A model generated the notes under the pieces. The model had not been told where the DNA came from, made no database searches, and saw only the letters and a program-made list of their open reading frames with translations. The position numbers and the translations under genes were made by a program. Positions 1 to 6,888 of a stretch of 37,721 nt of DNA are shown one piece after another. Numbering within the stretch: the stretch's first letter is position 1; each line of letters starts with the position of its first letter. Source of the DNA: an uncultured Treponema sp. (lineage in GTDB: Bacteria > Spirochaetota > Spirochaetia > Treponematales > Treponemataceae); assembly GCA_937902125.1 (NCBI GenBank), contig CALDIB010000090.1:1-37721 (forward strand). The letters run 5' to 3'.

Positions 1-123
1 AATCAACTAAAAGATTTGATAAAAACAAATAAATGTGAACCGTGGATGATAGAATACCCCAAACGCGCGGACGGCTCCATAGACTATGTGAGCGGCACGG
101 AACACACGGAGAACACACAATGA
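1..123 (+). CDS. C-terminal end of an unidentified protein (cut by window edge)
   Basis: An open frame runs from base 1 to a TGA at 121-123 and encodes about 40 residues ending ...SGTEHTENTQ. The stretch WMIEYPKRADGSIDY reads like ordinary protein, with balanced composition and no low complexity. The stop overlaps the ATG of the next gene (ATGA at 120-123), which suggests the two are translationally coupled and belong to one unit. I do not recognise the family. The region to the right is rich in broken genes, so a toxin/immunity-type accessory locus is possible, but nothing in this fragment proves it. Confidence 0.5.
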   Translation, partial: NQLKDLIKTNKCEPWMIEYPKRADGSIDYVSGTEHTENTQ

Positions 124-401
124 AAGCCCGACTAGCCAAAATCTGCCCGCTTCTGCCGTTCGCGGTCTACGGCTTGGTGATACTTTTGCTCTTTATGACT
201 GCATTGGATGAGGGCTATGTATTTTCGCTTGGATTTGCCTATGTGTTCGGCTGGATTCCGTCGCTCATCTCTTCCGTCTTGGGCATCGTGTTCTCGGCTC
301 TGTCGCTCAAAGACGGCGGGAAAAAAGCCTACCTGATATGCTCATGCGTTAATCTTGTGGTTTCCGTGGCATGGATGACTTTGATTCTGTTGAACCTGTA
401 G
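120..401 (+). CDS. small integral membrane protein, unknown function
   Basis: This 93-residue protein starts at ATG 120. The start fits a GGAG about 6 nt upstream and the ATGA overlap with the preceding frame; an in-frame ATG at 42 would put the start inside the upstream gene. Three hydrophobic segments are visible: about residues 9-28 (LPFAVYGLVILLLF), about 36-60, and the C-terminal 20 residues (CVNLVVSVAWMTLILL). A short basic loop (LKDGGKK) lies between the last two. No catalytic motif is visible. Its 3' end overlaps, in another frame, an SH3-like remnant, so this gene sits at a rearranged junction. Confidence 0.6.
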   Translation: MKARLAKICPLLPFAVYGLVILLLFMTALDEGYVFSLGFAYVFGWIPSLISSVLGIVFSALSLKDGGKKAYLICSCVNLVVSVAWMTLILLNL

Positions 402-502
402 CGGACGGCATCACGGATTATTGGTATTTAGTGCATTCTGAATCTGAGCCAGAAAAGCAAGGCTGGGTGTTCGGAAGCTCCATTGAATTTAACGGCGAAT
501 GA
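371..502 (+). pseudogene. remnant of a bacterial SH3-like domain
   Basis: A 43-codon frame (ATG 371 to TGA 500-502) contains ITDYWYLVHSE and KQGWVFGSSIEF. This is the typical final strand pattern of bacterial SH3 domains in exported treponemal proteins (YWY...V..., then GWVFGS). Only the last third of such a domain is present. There is no Shine-Dalgarno and its first codons overlap the end of the small membrane gene in another frame. It is best read as the tail of a larger gene whose front was lost when the neighbouring genes arrived. Translation of this fragment is unlikely. Confidence 0.45.
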
Positions 503-520
503 CCAACACCCCGCCCGCCC

Positions 521-551
521 TGTAGCGCCCCCGCGGGAAATGCGCTACAAT
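521..551 (+). repeat. inverted repeat overlapping the promoter area of the Sel1 gene
   Basis: TGTAGCGC (521-528) and GCGCTACA (542-549) form a perfect 8-bp inverted repeat around a GC-rich loop. The right arm overlaps a -10-like TACAAT (546-551) 24 bases before the Sel1 start. It could be a weak terminator for the upstream remnant or an operator; there is no T-tract to decide. Confidence 0.4.
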
Positions 552-574
552 AAAAACCACAAGGAGAAAACTCA

Positions 575-3220
575 ATGAAAAAAACGCTCGCCGCTCTTTC
601 GCTCGCCCTGGCTATTTTCGCTTCCGCGCTTTTTGCCGAAAGCCCTGTTCCCCGCTCTGGCGAAGTTACGCTTTCTGAAGTTTTGGATTACGCGCTGGGA
701 ATTGATGAGTGGACAAAAATCGTCCGGAGCGCGACGGCTTCTCCGCTCACCCCGAACATTCCTGTCGATGTATATATGCGCAATACAAAAAGCGAGGCGT
801 TCATTCAGTACAAGAATCTTGCGGACTCCCGAAGCGATGATGACGAGGAGAGCCTTATTGCAAAATGCGCCGTGGCTTACTGCTACTACTACGGAATCGG
901 AACGGAAAAAGACGAAGATGCGGCGAGAGCCTACCTTGAAAAGGCGGCTCAAAAAGACTTCGCTCCCGCCCTCAATTTTCTGGGATTCCTTGAAGATGAC
1001 GAGGACAAAGCAAAGGCGCTTGAATATTACACCCGCGCGGCGGAAAAAAATTATGTGACGGCGCTCTACAATCTTTCGGCTTATTATCTTTCCCTTTGCG
1101 ATGATGATGAAGTGACTGACGAATATATGAGCGAGGATGATTGGGAAAACTATCACGAAACCGCTCAAAACTGTCTTTCTTGCCTTGAAAAAATCCGCGC
1201 TCTTCATCTTGACGACGAGAACATTCTTTTTAAAATCGCCGTCGCGAGAGAAACGTTCTACGGAAAAGAAGACGCAAAGCCGTATTACATCGAAGCCGCC
1301 GAAAAGGGAAACGCGGACGCGATGCGATGCCTCTGCTCCGACATCTTTCCGAAAAACACGGACGAGCGGGCAATGTGGCGGAAAAAATATTGCGAGGCCC
1401 TGGCAGAACAAGAGGAAAAAGAAATCAGGCTCGCAAAGGAAAAATTGCCCTATCTTTTGCGCCACGCGGAACAGGGCGACGCGGACTCGATGTATGAGCT
1501 TTTCAACTATTACAGCCCCTATTCCCTGTTCCCGAATTGGATAAAGGCATTTGAATGGAAGAAAAAGGCTGCCGACGCGGGGAACGGCGAATGTTGCCAG
1601 CTGATCGCCGGGGATTACGCAGAAGGAAATGTCGTCCAAAAGAACTTGGATGAGGCGATATGCTACTACGAAAAGGCCCTTGAGCGCGGCGCGGAGATTT
1701 ATTCTTCCACGGAGCATGACATCAAAAAAATCGCCTTCTGCGCGCTCAAAGTGAACGGCTTCATAAACCGCGTCGAAGAATCCCAGTCAACGGAAAGCTA
1801 TTTTTTCCCTAACTATGATTATTCATATTTTGAGGACTATGAATCTTTCAGCAAGAAAAACGCCTTTGATTTCGTCTGTCGGCAAGCGGAGCGGAATGTG
1901 GGAACTGACTGGATTTTAGCCCTCGCATACTGCCGTTATCTTGGAAGCGGCTGTGAAAAATGGGAAAGCCAAAAAGTCGAGGATTTTTTAAAAGAGAACG
2001 GACTTGCAGAAACGATTGCGCTTCTTCCCTTTGACGAAGACGAAAAAGACCCGAATTCAGAAAAATACAAAGAGGAGCGGGCGAATTATATAGAAGAAAA
2101 AAACGCGGAAATCGCAGACCTTGAAAAGCGGGCGGAGGAAAACGACCTCATCGCCACATTCGAGCTTGCCCTTGAATACAATTCAGAGTCCGACACGGAA
2201 AGCCGAAAGAAAGCCTTTGAGCTGTTCAATAAGACCGTGTATATTTTTGACCATGTGGAATACGACTATGTGAGCGAGGAAAACTCTTGGAAACGCCTCA
2301 AAGACACAGGCGAAGCCCTTTACTTCCTAGGAAAATATCTGAATGAAGGACGGCTGGAAGACGCGAATCCCGGCGACGCGGTGGCGCGTTTTATGCAGGG
2401 AATGTTTTACGGAAACGATTCCTGCGTCTATGAGCTTGCGCGTCTTTCCGAGCGGGGCTATTGGGACCGCGAAAGAGAGGAATTTCATCAGGAAGAATAC
2501 AAGCAGGACATAGACTTCGCGCTCCGCTGCTACCAAGTCGCCGCAAAAAAAGGAAACTGGCTTGCAAAGTCGGCGCTGGAAAATTACAACATCAAGGTTG
2601 AAGAAGACTCCGACAGTCGGGAATCAGACGATGACGATTATTTTGACGAAGATGATTCCGATGAAGATGAATCTTCCGCCATTTCCGAGGGGCAACCGCC
2701 CGTGACGAAAGAGCGAATTCTTGAAATCATTCCCGAGCTTGCAGATGATAACGATGATAAATTCGAGAACTTCCCCGACGAGCTTCCGCCAGTGACGGAC
2801 GAGCGGCTTCAGGAAATCCTCGCCGAGATTGTGGAGAGGGAAAACCGAATCGTCACGGAAGAAGAAAGGGACGATGCCTTTGAAATGGAAGGCTACACTT
2901 ACCTGCACGCGAACGGCAACACTTTCCTCATAGACTCGAACGAAACTTCACCGTATTACTGTTTGAGGCTTTCGGGCGATGAGAAAAACGGCATTCCGAA
3001 GTTCATCATCGTTGCCTACAAGCGGGCGACCAAAAAGAACATGAAAGATTTCTGCGCTGCCCGTAATTTTATAACGCTTCTTTCTGCCAACGAATTCCTT
3101 AAAATCGATATGGCAAAAGACCTCGAATGGATAAAATCCAAGACGCTCACCCTGCACACAAAAGTCAAAATCGGCGGCGAGGACTACGAAGTGATGTTCA
3201 CGGATTTGGACGGGGAGTGA
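575..3220 (+). CDS. exported Sel1-like repeat protein with acidic linker
   Basis: This 881-residue protein has a Sec signal peptide (residues 1-21, cleavage after LFA) and an AAGGAGA Shine-Dalgarno before ATG 575. Sel1/TPR-like helical repeats are visible near 95-150 (YCYYYGIGTEKDEDAARAY), 240-265, 298-370 (KAFEWKKKAADAGNG) and 640-680 (FALRCYQVAAKKGN). They are followed by a very acidic segment (about 687-750, runs of D/E) and a separate C-terminal domain of about 110 residues that I do not recognise. Sel1 proteins are usually scaffolds or interaction modules in the periplasm or outer envelope; no enzymatic motif is visible. It appears to be transcribed alone. The function is inferred only from the repeat architecture. 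Confidence 0.8.
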   Translation: MKKTLAALSLALAIFASALFAESPVPRSGEVTLSEVLDYALGIDEWTKIVRSATASPLTPNIPVDVYMRNTKSEAFIQYKNLADSRSDDDEESLIAKCAVAYCYYYGIGTEKDEDAARAYLEKAAQKDFAPALNFLGFLEDDEDKAKALEYYTRAAEKNYVTALYNLSAYYLSLCDDDEVTDEYMSEDDWENYHETAQNCLSCLEKIRALHLDDENILFKIAVARETFYGKEDAKPYYIEAAEKGNADAMRCLCSDIFPKNTDERAMWRKKYCEALAEQEEKEIRLAKEKLPYLLRHAEQGDADSMYELFNYYSPYSLFPNWIKAFEWKKKAADAGNGECCQLIAGDYAEGNVVQKNLDEAICYYEKALERGAEIYSSTEHDIKKIAFCALKVNGFINRVEESQSTESYFFPNYDYSYFEDYESFSKKNAFDFVCRQAERNVGTDWILALAYCRYLGSGCEKWESQKVEDFLKENGLAETIALLPFDEDEKDPNSEKYKEERANYIEEKNAEIADLEKRAEENDLIATFELALEYNSESDTESRKKAFELFNKTVYIFDHVEYDYVSEENSWKRLKDTGEALYFLGKYLNEGRLEDANPGDAVARFMQGMFYGNDSCVYELARLSERGYWDREREEFHQEEYKQDIDFALRCYQVAAKKGNWLAKSALENYNIKVEEDSDSRESDDDDYFDEDDSDEDESSAISEGQPPVTKERILEIIPELADDNDDKFENFPDELPPVTDERLQEILAEIVERENRIVTEEERDDAFEMEGYTYLHANGNTFLIDSNETSPYYCLRLSGDEKNGIPKFIIVAYKRATKKNMKDFCAARNFITLLSANEFLKIDMAKDLEWIKSKTLTLHTKVKIGGEDYEVMFTDLDGE

Positions 3221-3244
3221 AAGACGATGAAAAAGATATTCTTG

Positions 3245-3273
3245 TTGACAACCAGAGAAATATCCTATACATT
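3245..3273 (+). promoter_or_regulatory. strong sigma-70-type promoter
   Basis: A consensus TTGACA (3245-3250) is followed after 17 bases by TACATT (3268-3273); a TATACA lies 2 bases earlier. Transcription would begin near 3280 and run into a series of hairpins ending at the terminator at 3451-3485. Confidence 0.55.
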
Positions 3274-3279
3274 TATAGT

Positions 3280-3485
3280 CGATAAGTCCTTGCCAATCAA
3301 GGCGGCAGGCAACTTGAGTGTCTGTTAGGCGATTTAAAGCAAAGTGTAGAATCTGGAAGGGCTGTGCTTTGCAAAGTCTTACGACGGTTCTCCGTTTACC
3401 AAAAGCCAGATGTAGGCTGACTTGTTCAGCTGAAGGAAAATGGAATGTGGAAAGCTCTGCGATTGGCGCGGGGCTTTTTCTTTTT
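3280..3485 (+). ncRNA. candidate structured leader or small RNA, about 205 nt
   Basis: Consecutive hairpins can be drawn: CCTTG/CAAGG (3288-3302, loop CCAAT); CAGGCA/TGTCTG (3306-3324, one G-U pair); an outer stem ATCTGG/CCAGAT (3351-3356 with 3406-3411) enclosing ACGG/CCGT (3384-3395); GCTGA/TCAGC (3416-3430); and an 11-bp terminator stem (3451-3477). A strong promoter precedes it and the T-tract abuts the Shine-Dalgarno of the PBECR4-like gene. Either a free small RNA or a cis-acting attenuator leader would fit. I do not recognise 6S, tmRNA, RNase P, SRP or a known riboswitch. Conservation has not been tested. Confidence 0.45.
3451..3485 (+). terminator. intrinsic terminator just upstream of the PBECR4-like start
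   Basis: AAAGCTCTGCG (3451-3461) pairs over 11 positions, including two G-U pairs, with CGCGGGGCTTT (3467-3477) around a 5-nt loop ATTGG. It is followed by TTCTTTTT. The next bases are GGGAGAG and the start codon, so the terminator would decide whether the nuclease-like gene is transcribed from the upstream promoter. Confidence 0.75.
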
Positions 3486-3492
3486 GGGAGAG

Positions 3493-4073
3493 ATGATGGC
3501 TGATATTCTTCAAGCGGCAAAAGCCTACAAAAAATTACTTGATGTTGAATATCAGATTGTTCTGGGAAAGAAGGGAAAGAATCTTTCGCTTGCCATAAAT
3601 TTTGAGGAATATCACTTCTTTCATCTGGCTGGCTTGCAGTATTTGAAAGATTTAAGCCGAGTTTTGACAGAGAGCCGCGAGCAGATATTTAGAAGAATCT
3701 TGAAAGGAACTTTGCAAAACAGCTGTTTGAATCTTCCGAATTCTACCCCGAAATCAAAGACCGAATCAAATACCTCGTTTACATCGAATCCCTCATGGAC
3801 TCGAACGAGACGATTTTCAAATACAATCCCGCTCTGGAGACATTCTCGGCGATACAGGCGGATTTTCTTTTGAAGAACCAAGTCCAAGCCCGCAACATCT
3901 TCATATTCCTTTCCGGGGACAAATCGAACGGAAAATATTTCTGTCGCTCGTTCTTCCCTCAGACAGACAAGGATTATTCTTTGGGGCAGACGAACTGGAC
4001 GCTTCTCTATAAAAAGAAGATTCACAAATCGGCGCAGACAGAGACCGTGCTGTATGATAGGATGAAGAAATGA
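3493..4073 (+). pseudogene. PBECR4-type nuclease-like gene, frameshifted
   Basis: The two halves of one protein lie in different frames. From ATG 3493/3496 (Shine-Dalgarno GGGAGAG) the first half reads MADILQAAKAYKKLL... through EEYHFFHLAGLQYL to FRRILKG. The second half continues in another frame with FAKQLFESSEFYPEIKDRI, NIFIFLSGDKSNGKYFCRSF and TLLYKKKIHKSAQTE to the TAA at 4071. Together they match my memory of the PBECR4 family (phage-Barnase-EndoU-ColicinE5/D-RelE-like nuclease fold, about 190 aa), found in mobile and polymorphic-toxin settings. Loss of one A in GGAAC near 3708 explains the shift. It is a pseudogene unless this is a base error or programmed shift. Confidence 0.65.
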
Positions 4074-4080
4074 ATGAAGT

Positions 4081-4167
4081 ATGCACAATCCCTTAAAAGA
4101 AGAAGTCACGGATTCAACCCCGCTGTATATGTGGGCGGCGGCATTCTGCTATTACGGATATAGATAA
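4081..4167 (+). CDS. possible 28-codon peptide or gene fragment
   Basis: ATG 4081 to TAA 4165-4167 encodes MHNPLKEEVTDS followed by an aromatic end (FCYYGYR). There is no clear Shine-Dalgarno. It lies between the broken nuclease gene and a truncated lipoprotein start, so it is more likely debris of a longer gene than a real peptide. Confidence 0.2.
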   Translation: MHNPLKEEVTDSTPLYMWAAAFCYYGYR

Positions 4168-4179
4168 GGAGGGCGAAAG

Positions 4180-4263
4180 ATGAAAAAGATATTTCTGATT
4201 CTGGCGGTGGCGGTCGTGCTGTCGTCGTGCGCGACAACAGAAAAGTCTGGCCTGCCCTCTTAA
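4180..4263 (+). CDS. very short lipoprotein, probably truncated
   Basis: ATG 4180 has an excellent AAGGAGG Shine-Dalgarno 8 nt upstream. The 27-residue product is a complete lipoprotein signal (MKKIFLILAVAVV, lipobox LSSC with Cys17) followed by only ten residues before TAA. Mature entericidin-like micro-lipoproteins exist, so it may be expressed. However, the surrounding decay and the identical first 14 bases of a second start at 3227 suggest a lipoprotein gene cut short. It could give a ten-residue lipidated peptide. Confidence 0.4.
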   Translation: MKKIFLILAVAVVLSSCATTEKSGLPS

Positions 4264-4317
4264 GCGCTTTTCCTTGTTTAATTTTTTTTATATAATTTTC
4301 TGACAGGAGGATTGGTT

Positions 4318-4632
4318 ATGGAAGAAGGCGTGAAACTTTCAAACGCGGTGGAGCGGTACGCGCTCGGCGGGTTCGCGAGGCTTAGAGGCGGGGTTCTCAA
4401 ACTATACGAGGACAAAATCGCGCTGTCGCGTCTTGCCGGCTCTATAGAAATCCCGCTTTCCGAACTGGAGCAGGTGCGTCCGACAAAAATCATCGGCTTT
4501 CTGCCCTTTGGCTTGGAGTTCAAGAGAAAGTCGGGTGAAGTCCTTCGCGTGTATCTGACCAATTTCTTTACGGCTGCGAGCAACCGCGAAAAATGGCTCA
4601 TGGAACTGGAGCGCTATGTAAAGCGCGACTAG
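4318..4632 (+). CDS. small PH/GRAM-like domain protein
   Basis: The 104-residue protein starts at ATG 4318, chosen because AGGAGG (4305-4310) lies 7 nt upstream; the alternative TTG at 4312 is too close. The pattern is a compact beta-rich module: GVLKLYEDKIALSR, then IEIPLSELEQV, GFLPFGLEFKRKSGEVLRVYL, ending in an amphipathic helix (NREKWLMELERYVK). This resembles bacterial PH-like or GRAM domains, which bind lipids or peptides. There is no signal peptide, so it is probably cytosolic or on the inner face of the membrane. A -10-like TATAAT lies at 4291-4296. Family assignment is by pattern only. Confidence 0.6.
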   Translation: MEEGVKLSNAVERYALGGFARLRGGVLKLYEDKIALSRLAGSIEIPLSELEQVRPTKIIGFLPFGLEFKRKSGEVLRVYLTNFFTAASNREKWLMELERYVKRD

Positions 4633-4657
4633 CGGCTCAAATTGCATAGAAATCTTT

Positions 4658-5443
4658 ATGAAAAAAGCAATCGTTCTTGTGTCCGCCGCTCTTTTAGGCA
4701 TTTGCCCATGCCTTGCGCAACACTGGTGGGAAGATGAAGGGCAAAAAGAAATCTTCGTTAAATATTCCGAGTACGACAAAAACGGAAACGTCACTTACAC
4801 CGAAAGAGCCTCGGGCTTTAAGGAATGGCGTGAGTTCAACTCCTTTGGAAAGCTCCAGCATTCCAAAAACACGGCCGGCGACGAAGTCTGGTACACCTAC
4901 GATTCAAATGGGAACGCGCTTTCTTACACGACCAATATGGGAGATTTATTCTCCTGCTCTTTCAAATACGACTCAAAGGGCAATTTGATTTTAAAGGAAT
5001 TTTCAAGCGGCAACACAGTGACCTTTGAATACAACGAAAAAAATCTTTTGATTCACGAAAAAGATTCCAACGGAATGGAACGCTGGTACGATTACGATTC
5101 CGCAGGAAGAAAAGTCAAAGAAAGGCGGTCGCTTTTAGGCGACGAGGCGACCGCGACTTTTTTCTACGACTCCAACGACAACCTTGTTTTGCAAAAGCAA
5201 AAAATCGGAAAAGTGGCGACAGAAGAAAAATTTGAATACAATTCCGCCAACAAAAGGACAAAAAGGCTTCTCAACGGTATTCTAAAAAGCGAGTATTTCT
5301 ACAACGCGAACAATTATCTTGAGCGGGAAAAAAATTACATCAGCGGCGGGCCGGCCGAAGAATTAAAATACGAATACACATATTATCCCGACGGAAAAAT
5401 TAAAAGCGCGAAAATTTTTGAAATAAAAGCCGGCTCTAAATAA
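4658..5443 (+). CDS. exported YD/RHS-type repeat protein
   Basis: The 261-residue protein has a signal peptide (MKKAIVLVSAALLGI..., cleavage about CLA-QH, residues 21-22). It carries repeated YD-like units every 20-25 residues: YDKNGNVTY, YDSNGNALSY, YDSKGNLIL, YNEKNLLIHE, YDSAGRKVKE, YDSNDNLVLQ, YNSANKRTKR and YNANNYLERE. Such repeats build the beta-shell of RHS and YD proteins and also occur in short exported proteins of treponemes and Bacteroidetes. There is no toxin tip or self-cleavage core, so it is probably not a full RHS toxin. No Shine-Dalgarno is visible; a -10-like CATAGA (4645-4650) seven bases before ATG makes it a weak leaderless candidate. Confidence 0.7.
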   Translation: MKKAIVLVSAALLGICPCLAQHWWEDEGQKEIFVKYSEYDKNGNVTYTERASGFKEWREFNSFGKLQHSKNTAGDEVWYTYDSNGNALSYTTNMGDLFSCSFKYDSKGNLILKEFSSGNTVTFEYNEKNLLIHEKDSNGMERWYDYDSAGRKVKERRSLLGDEATATFFYDSNDNLVLQKQKIGKVATEEKFEYNSANKRTKRLLNGILKSEYFYNANNYLEREKNYISGGPAEELKYEYTYYPDGKIKSAKIFEIKAGSK

Positions 5444-5496
5444 GCCCGGCTGCCGACAAGTTGCCCGCTTGCCTACATTTTGCCCCCGCCTTGCGA

Positions 5497-5525
5497 TTGA
5501 ATTTTTCTTTTTTATGCGTTATAGT
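5497..5525 (+). promoter_or_regulatory. purD promoter, leaderless arrangement
   Basis: TTGAAT (5497-5502), a 17-base spacer and TATAGT (5520-5525) end only 6 bases before the purD ATG at 5532. The expected start of transcription falls on or next to the A of ATG, and there is no room for a Shine-Dalgarno. Confidence 0.6.
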
Positions 5526-5531
5526 TGCGGA

Positions 5532-6881
5532 ATGCAAAAGATAATCGTAGTAGGTTCTGGCGGCCGCGAGCACGCCATCGCTTGGAGGCTGGCGCAAAGC
5601 CCGTCGGTCGATAAAATAATCTGCGTTCCCGGAAACGGCGGAACAAAAAACGAAAGCAAATGCTCGAACGTTTCTCTTGAGGCCGCCAAGGGCTTGGACG
5701 GAAATCCTTATGTGGCCATCGCAAAAAAAGAAGGCTGCTCTTTGGCGGTCATCGGCCCGGAAGATCCCCTTGCCGAAGGCTTGGCCGACGAATTTTGGAA
5801 GGCGGGAATTCCCTGCGTTGGCCCCAAAAAGACGGCCGCCCAATTGGAAGCCAGCAAAGACTTGGCCAAGGCCTTTATGAAAAAGCATTCTGTGGCCGCT
5901 CCCGCAAGCGAAACTTTTACAGACCAAGGCGCCGCCGTTGAATACATAAAAAAGCGCGGCGCTCCCATTGTCCTAAAGGCCGACGGACTTGCCGCCGGAA
6001 AAGGCGTTGTGGTCGCCAAAACTTTGGACCAAGCCATAGACGCAGTGGACGACATAATGAATTCCGGCCGCGTTGGAAACGCCGGAAAAAAGCTTGTGGT
6101 TGAAGACTACCTTGCGGGAATCGAAATGTCGGTCTTGGCGGCCGTCAGCGTCACTCCCCAAGGAGCCAAGGAAGGCAAGGCCGCCATCCTCCCCTTCCTT
6201 CCCGCCCGCGACCACAAAAGATTGAACGACGGAGCCAGAGGGCCCAACACAGGCGGCATGGGCGCGGTTTGCCCTCTTGAGGACGTCACTCCCGCCATCA
6301 TGGAACAATTTGACAAAGACATTTTGCGGCCCACTCTCAAGGGAATGATAAAAGAAGGCTACGACTATCGCGGCTTTATTTTCTTTGGAGTGATGATAAC
6401 AAAAGACGGCCCAAAACTTTTGGAATACAATGTTCGCTTGGGAGACCCGGAAACTCAGGCCGTCCTTCCCTTGATGGACTTTGACTTTGCCGCCTTGTGC
6501 GATGCCATCGCGGGCGAAACGCTAAAGGGCTTTGACTTAAAATGGAAGAATGAATTTTCCGTGGCGCCGGTGGCCGTTTCAGGCGGATACCCCGGAAGCT
6601 ATCAAAAAGGCAAAAGAATTTTCATCGACGAAAAAAAGATTCAAGAAAACGGCGCCAAAATCTTTGTGGCCGGAGCCATTGACGGCCGCCGGGAATCCGC
6701 CGAAGGCTACAAAGAAAATTCTTTGGTGACAAGCGGCGGCCGGGTTCTTGCCGTTTGCGCCAAAGGAAAAACTTTTGACGAAGCCTGGCAAAAAGCCTAC
6801 GCCGCCATGCAAGGCGTGACCTTTGACGGAATCTTTTTCCGCAAGGACATCGGCCTTCCGGGAGCGGCGGTCAGCGACTAA
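5532..6881 (+). CDS. purD: phosphoribosylamine--glycine ligase
   Basis: PurD joins glycine to phosphoribosylamine with ATP, the second step of purine synthesis, in the cytosol. The 449-residue length is normal. The N-terminal VGSGGREHA motif is at residues 7-15, the ATP-grasp segment LKADGLAAGKGVVVA at 148-162, RDHKRLNDG at 226-234 with GPNTGGMGA just after, and the PurD signature RLGDPETQ at 302-309. The start is ATG 5532 because the conserved protein begins there and the promoter sits directly in front; upstream in-frame ATGs add a sequence foreign to the family. No other pur genes are nearby. It ends 7 bases from the convergent glutamine synthetase gene. Confidence 0.96.
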   Translation: MQKIIVVGSGGREHAIAWRLAQSPSVDKIICVPGNGGTKNESKCSNVSLEAAKGLDGNPYVAIAKKEGCSLAVIGPEDPLAEGLADEFWKAGIPCVGPKKTAAQLEASKDLAKAFMKKHSVAAPASETFTDQGAAVEYIKKRGAPIVLKADGLAAGKGVVVAKTLDQAIDAVDDIMNSGRVGNAGKKLVVEDYLAGIEMSVLAAVSVTPQGAKEGKAAILPFLPARDHKRLNDGARGPNTGGMGAVCPLEDVTPAIMEQFDKDILRPTLKGMIKEGYDYRGFIFFGVMITKDGPKLLEYNVRLGDPETQAVLPLMDFDFAALCDAIAGETLKGFDLKWKNEFSVAPVAVSGGYPGSYQKGKRIFIDEKKIQENGAKIFVAGAIDGRRESAEGYKENSLVTSGGRVLAVCAKGKTFDEAWQKAYAAMQGVTFDGIFFRKDIGLPGAAVSD

Positions 6882-6888
6882 AGGCGGC

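Noticed and set aside
572..1717. Long antisense open frame (381 codons) opposite the Sel1 gene
   Set aside because: It mirrors the coding strand of a clear gene with a signal peptide and repeats. Its product is a Phe/Val/Arg-rich mix without family features and it has no ribosome site.
3227..3328. 33-codon ORF starting MKKIF just after the Sel1 gene
   Set aside because: It has no Shine-Dalgarno, overlaps the TTGACA promoter and first hairpins, and is not lipoprotein-like beyond its first residues. It may be a relic of the same start seen at 4180.
3352..3395. Group II intron domain V look-alike (GGGCTGTGC ... ACGGTTCT)
   Set aside because: The catalytic AGC triad and the GNRA-type loop are missing, the pairing needs three wobble pairs, and no intron-encoded reverse transcriptase or intron boundaries are present.
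5444..5531. Earlier purD start at 5469
   Set aside because: The extra 21 residues are unlike PurD and would lie across the promoter; the conserved beginning and the -10 box both point to ATG 5532.
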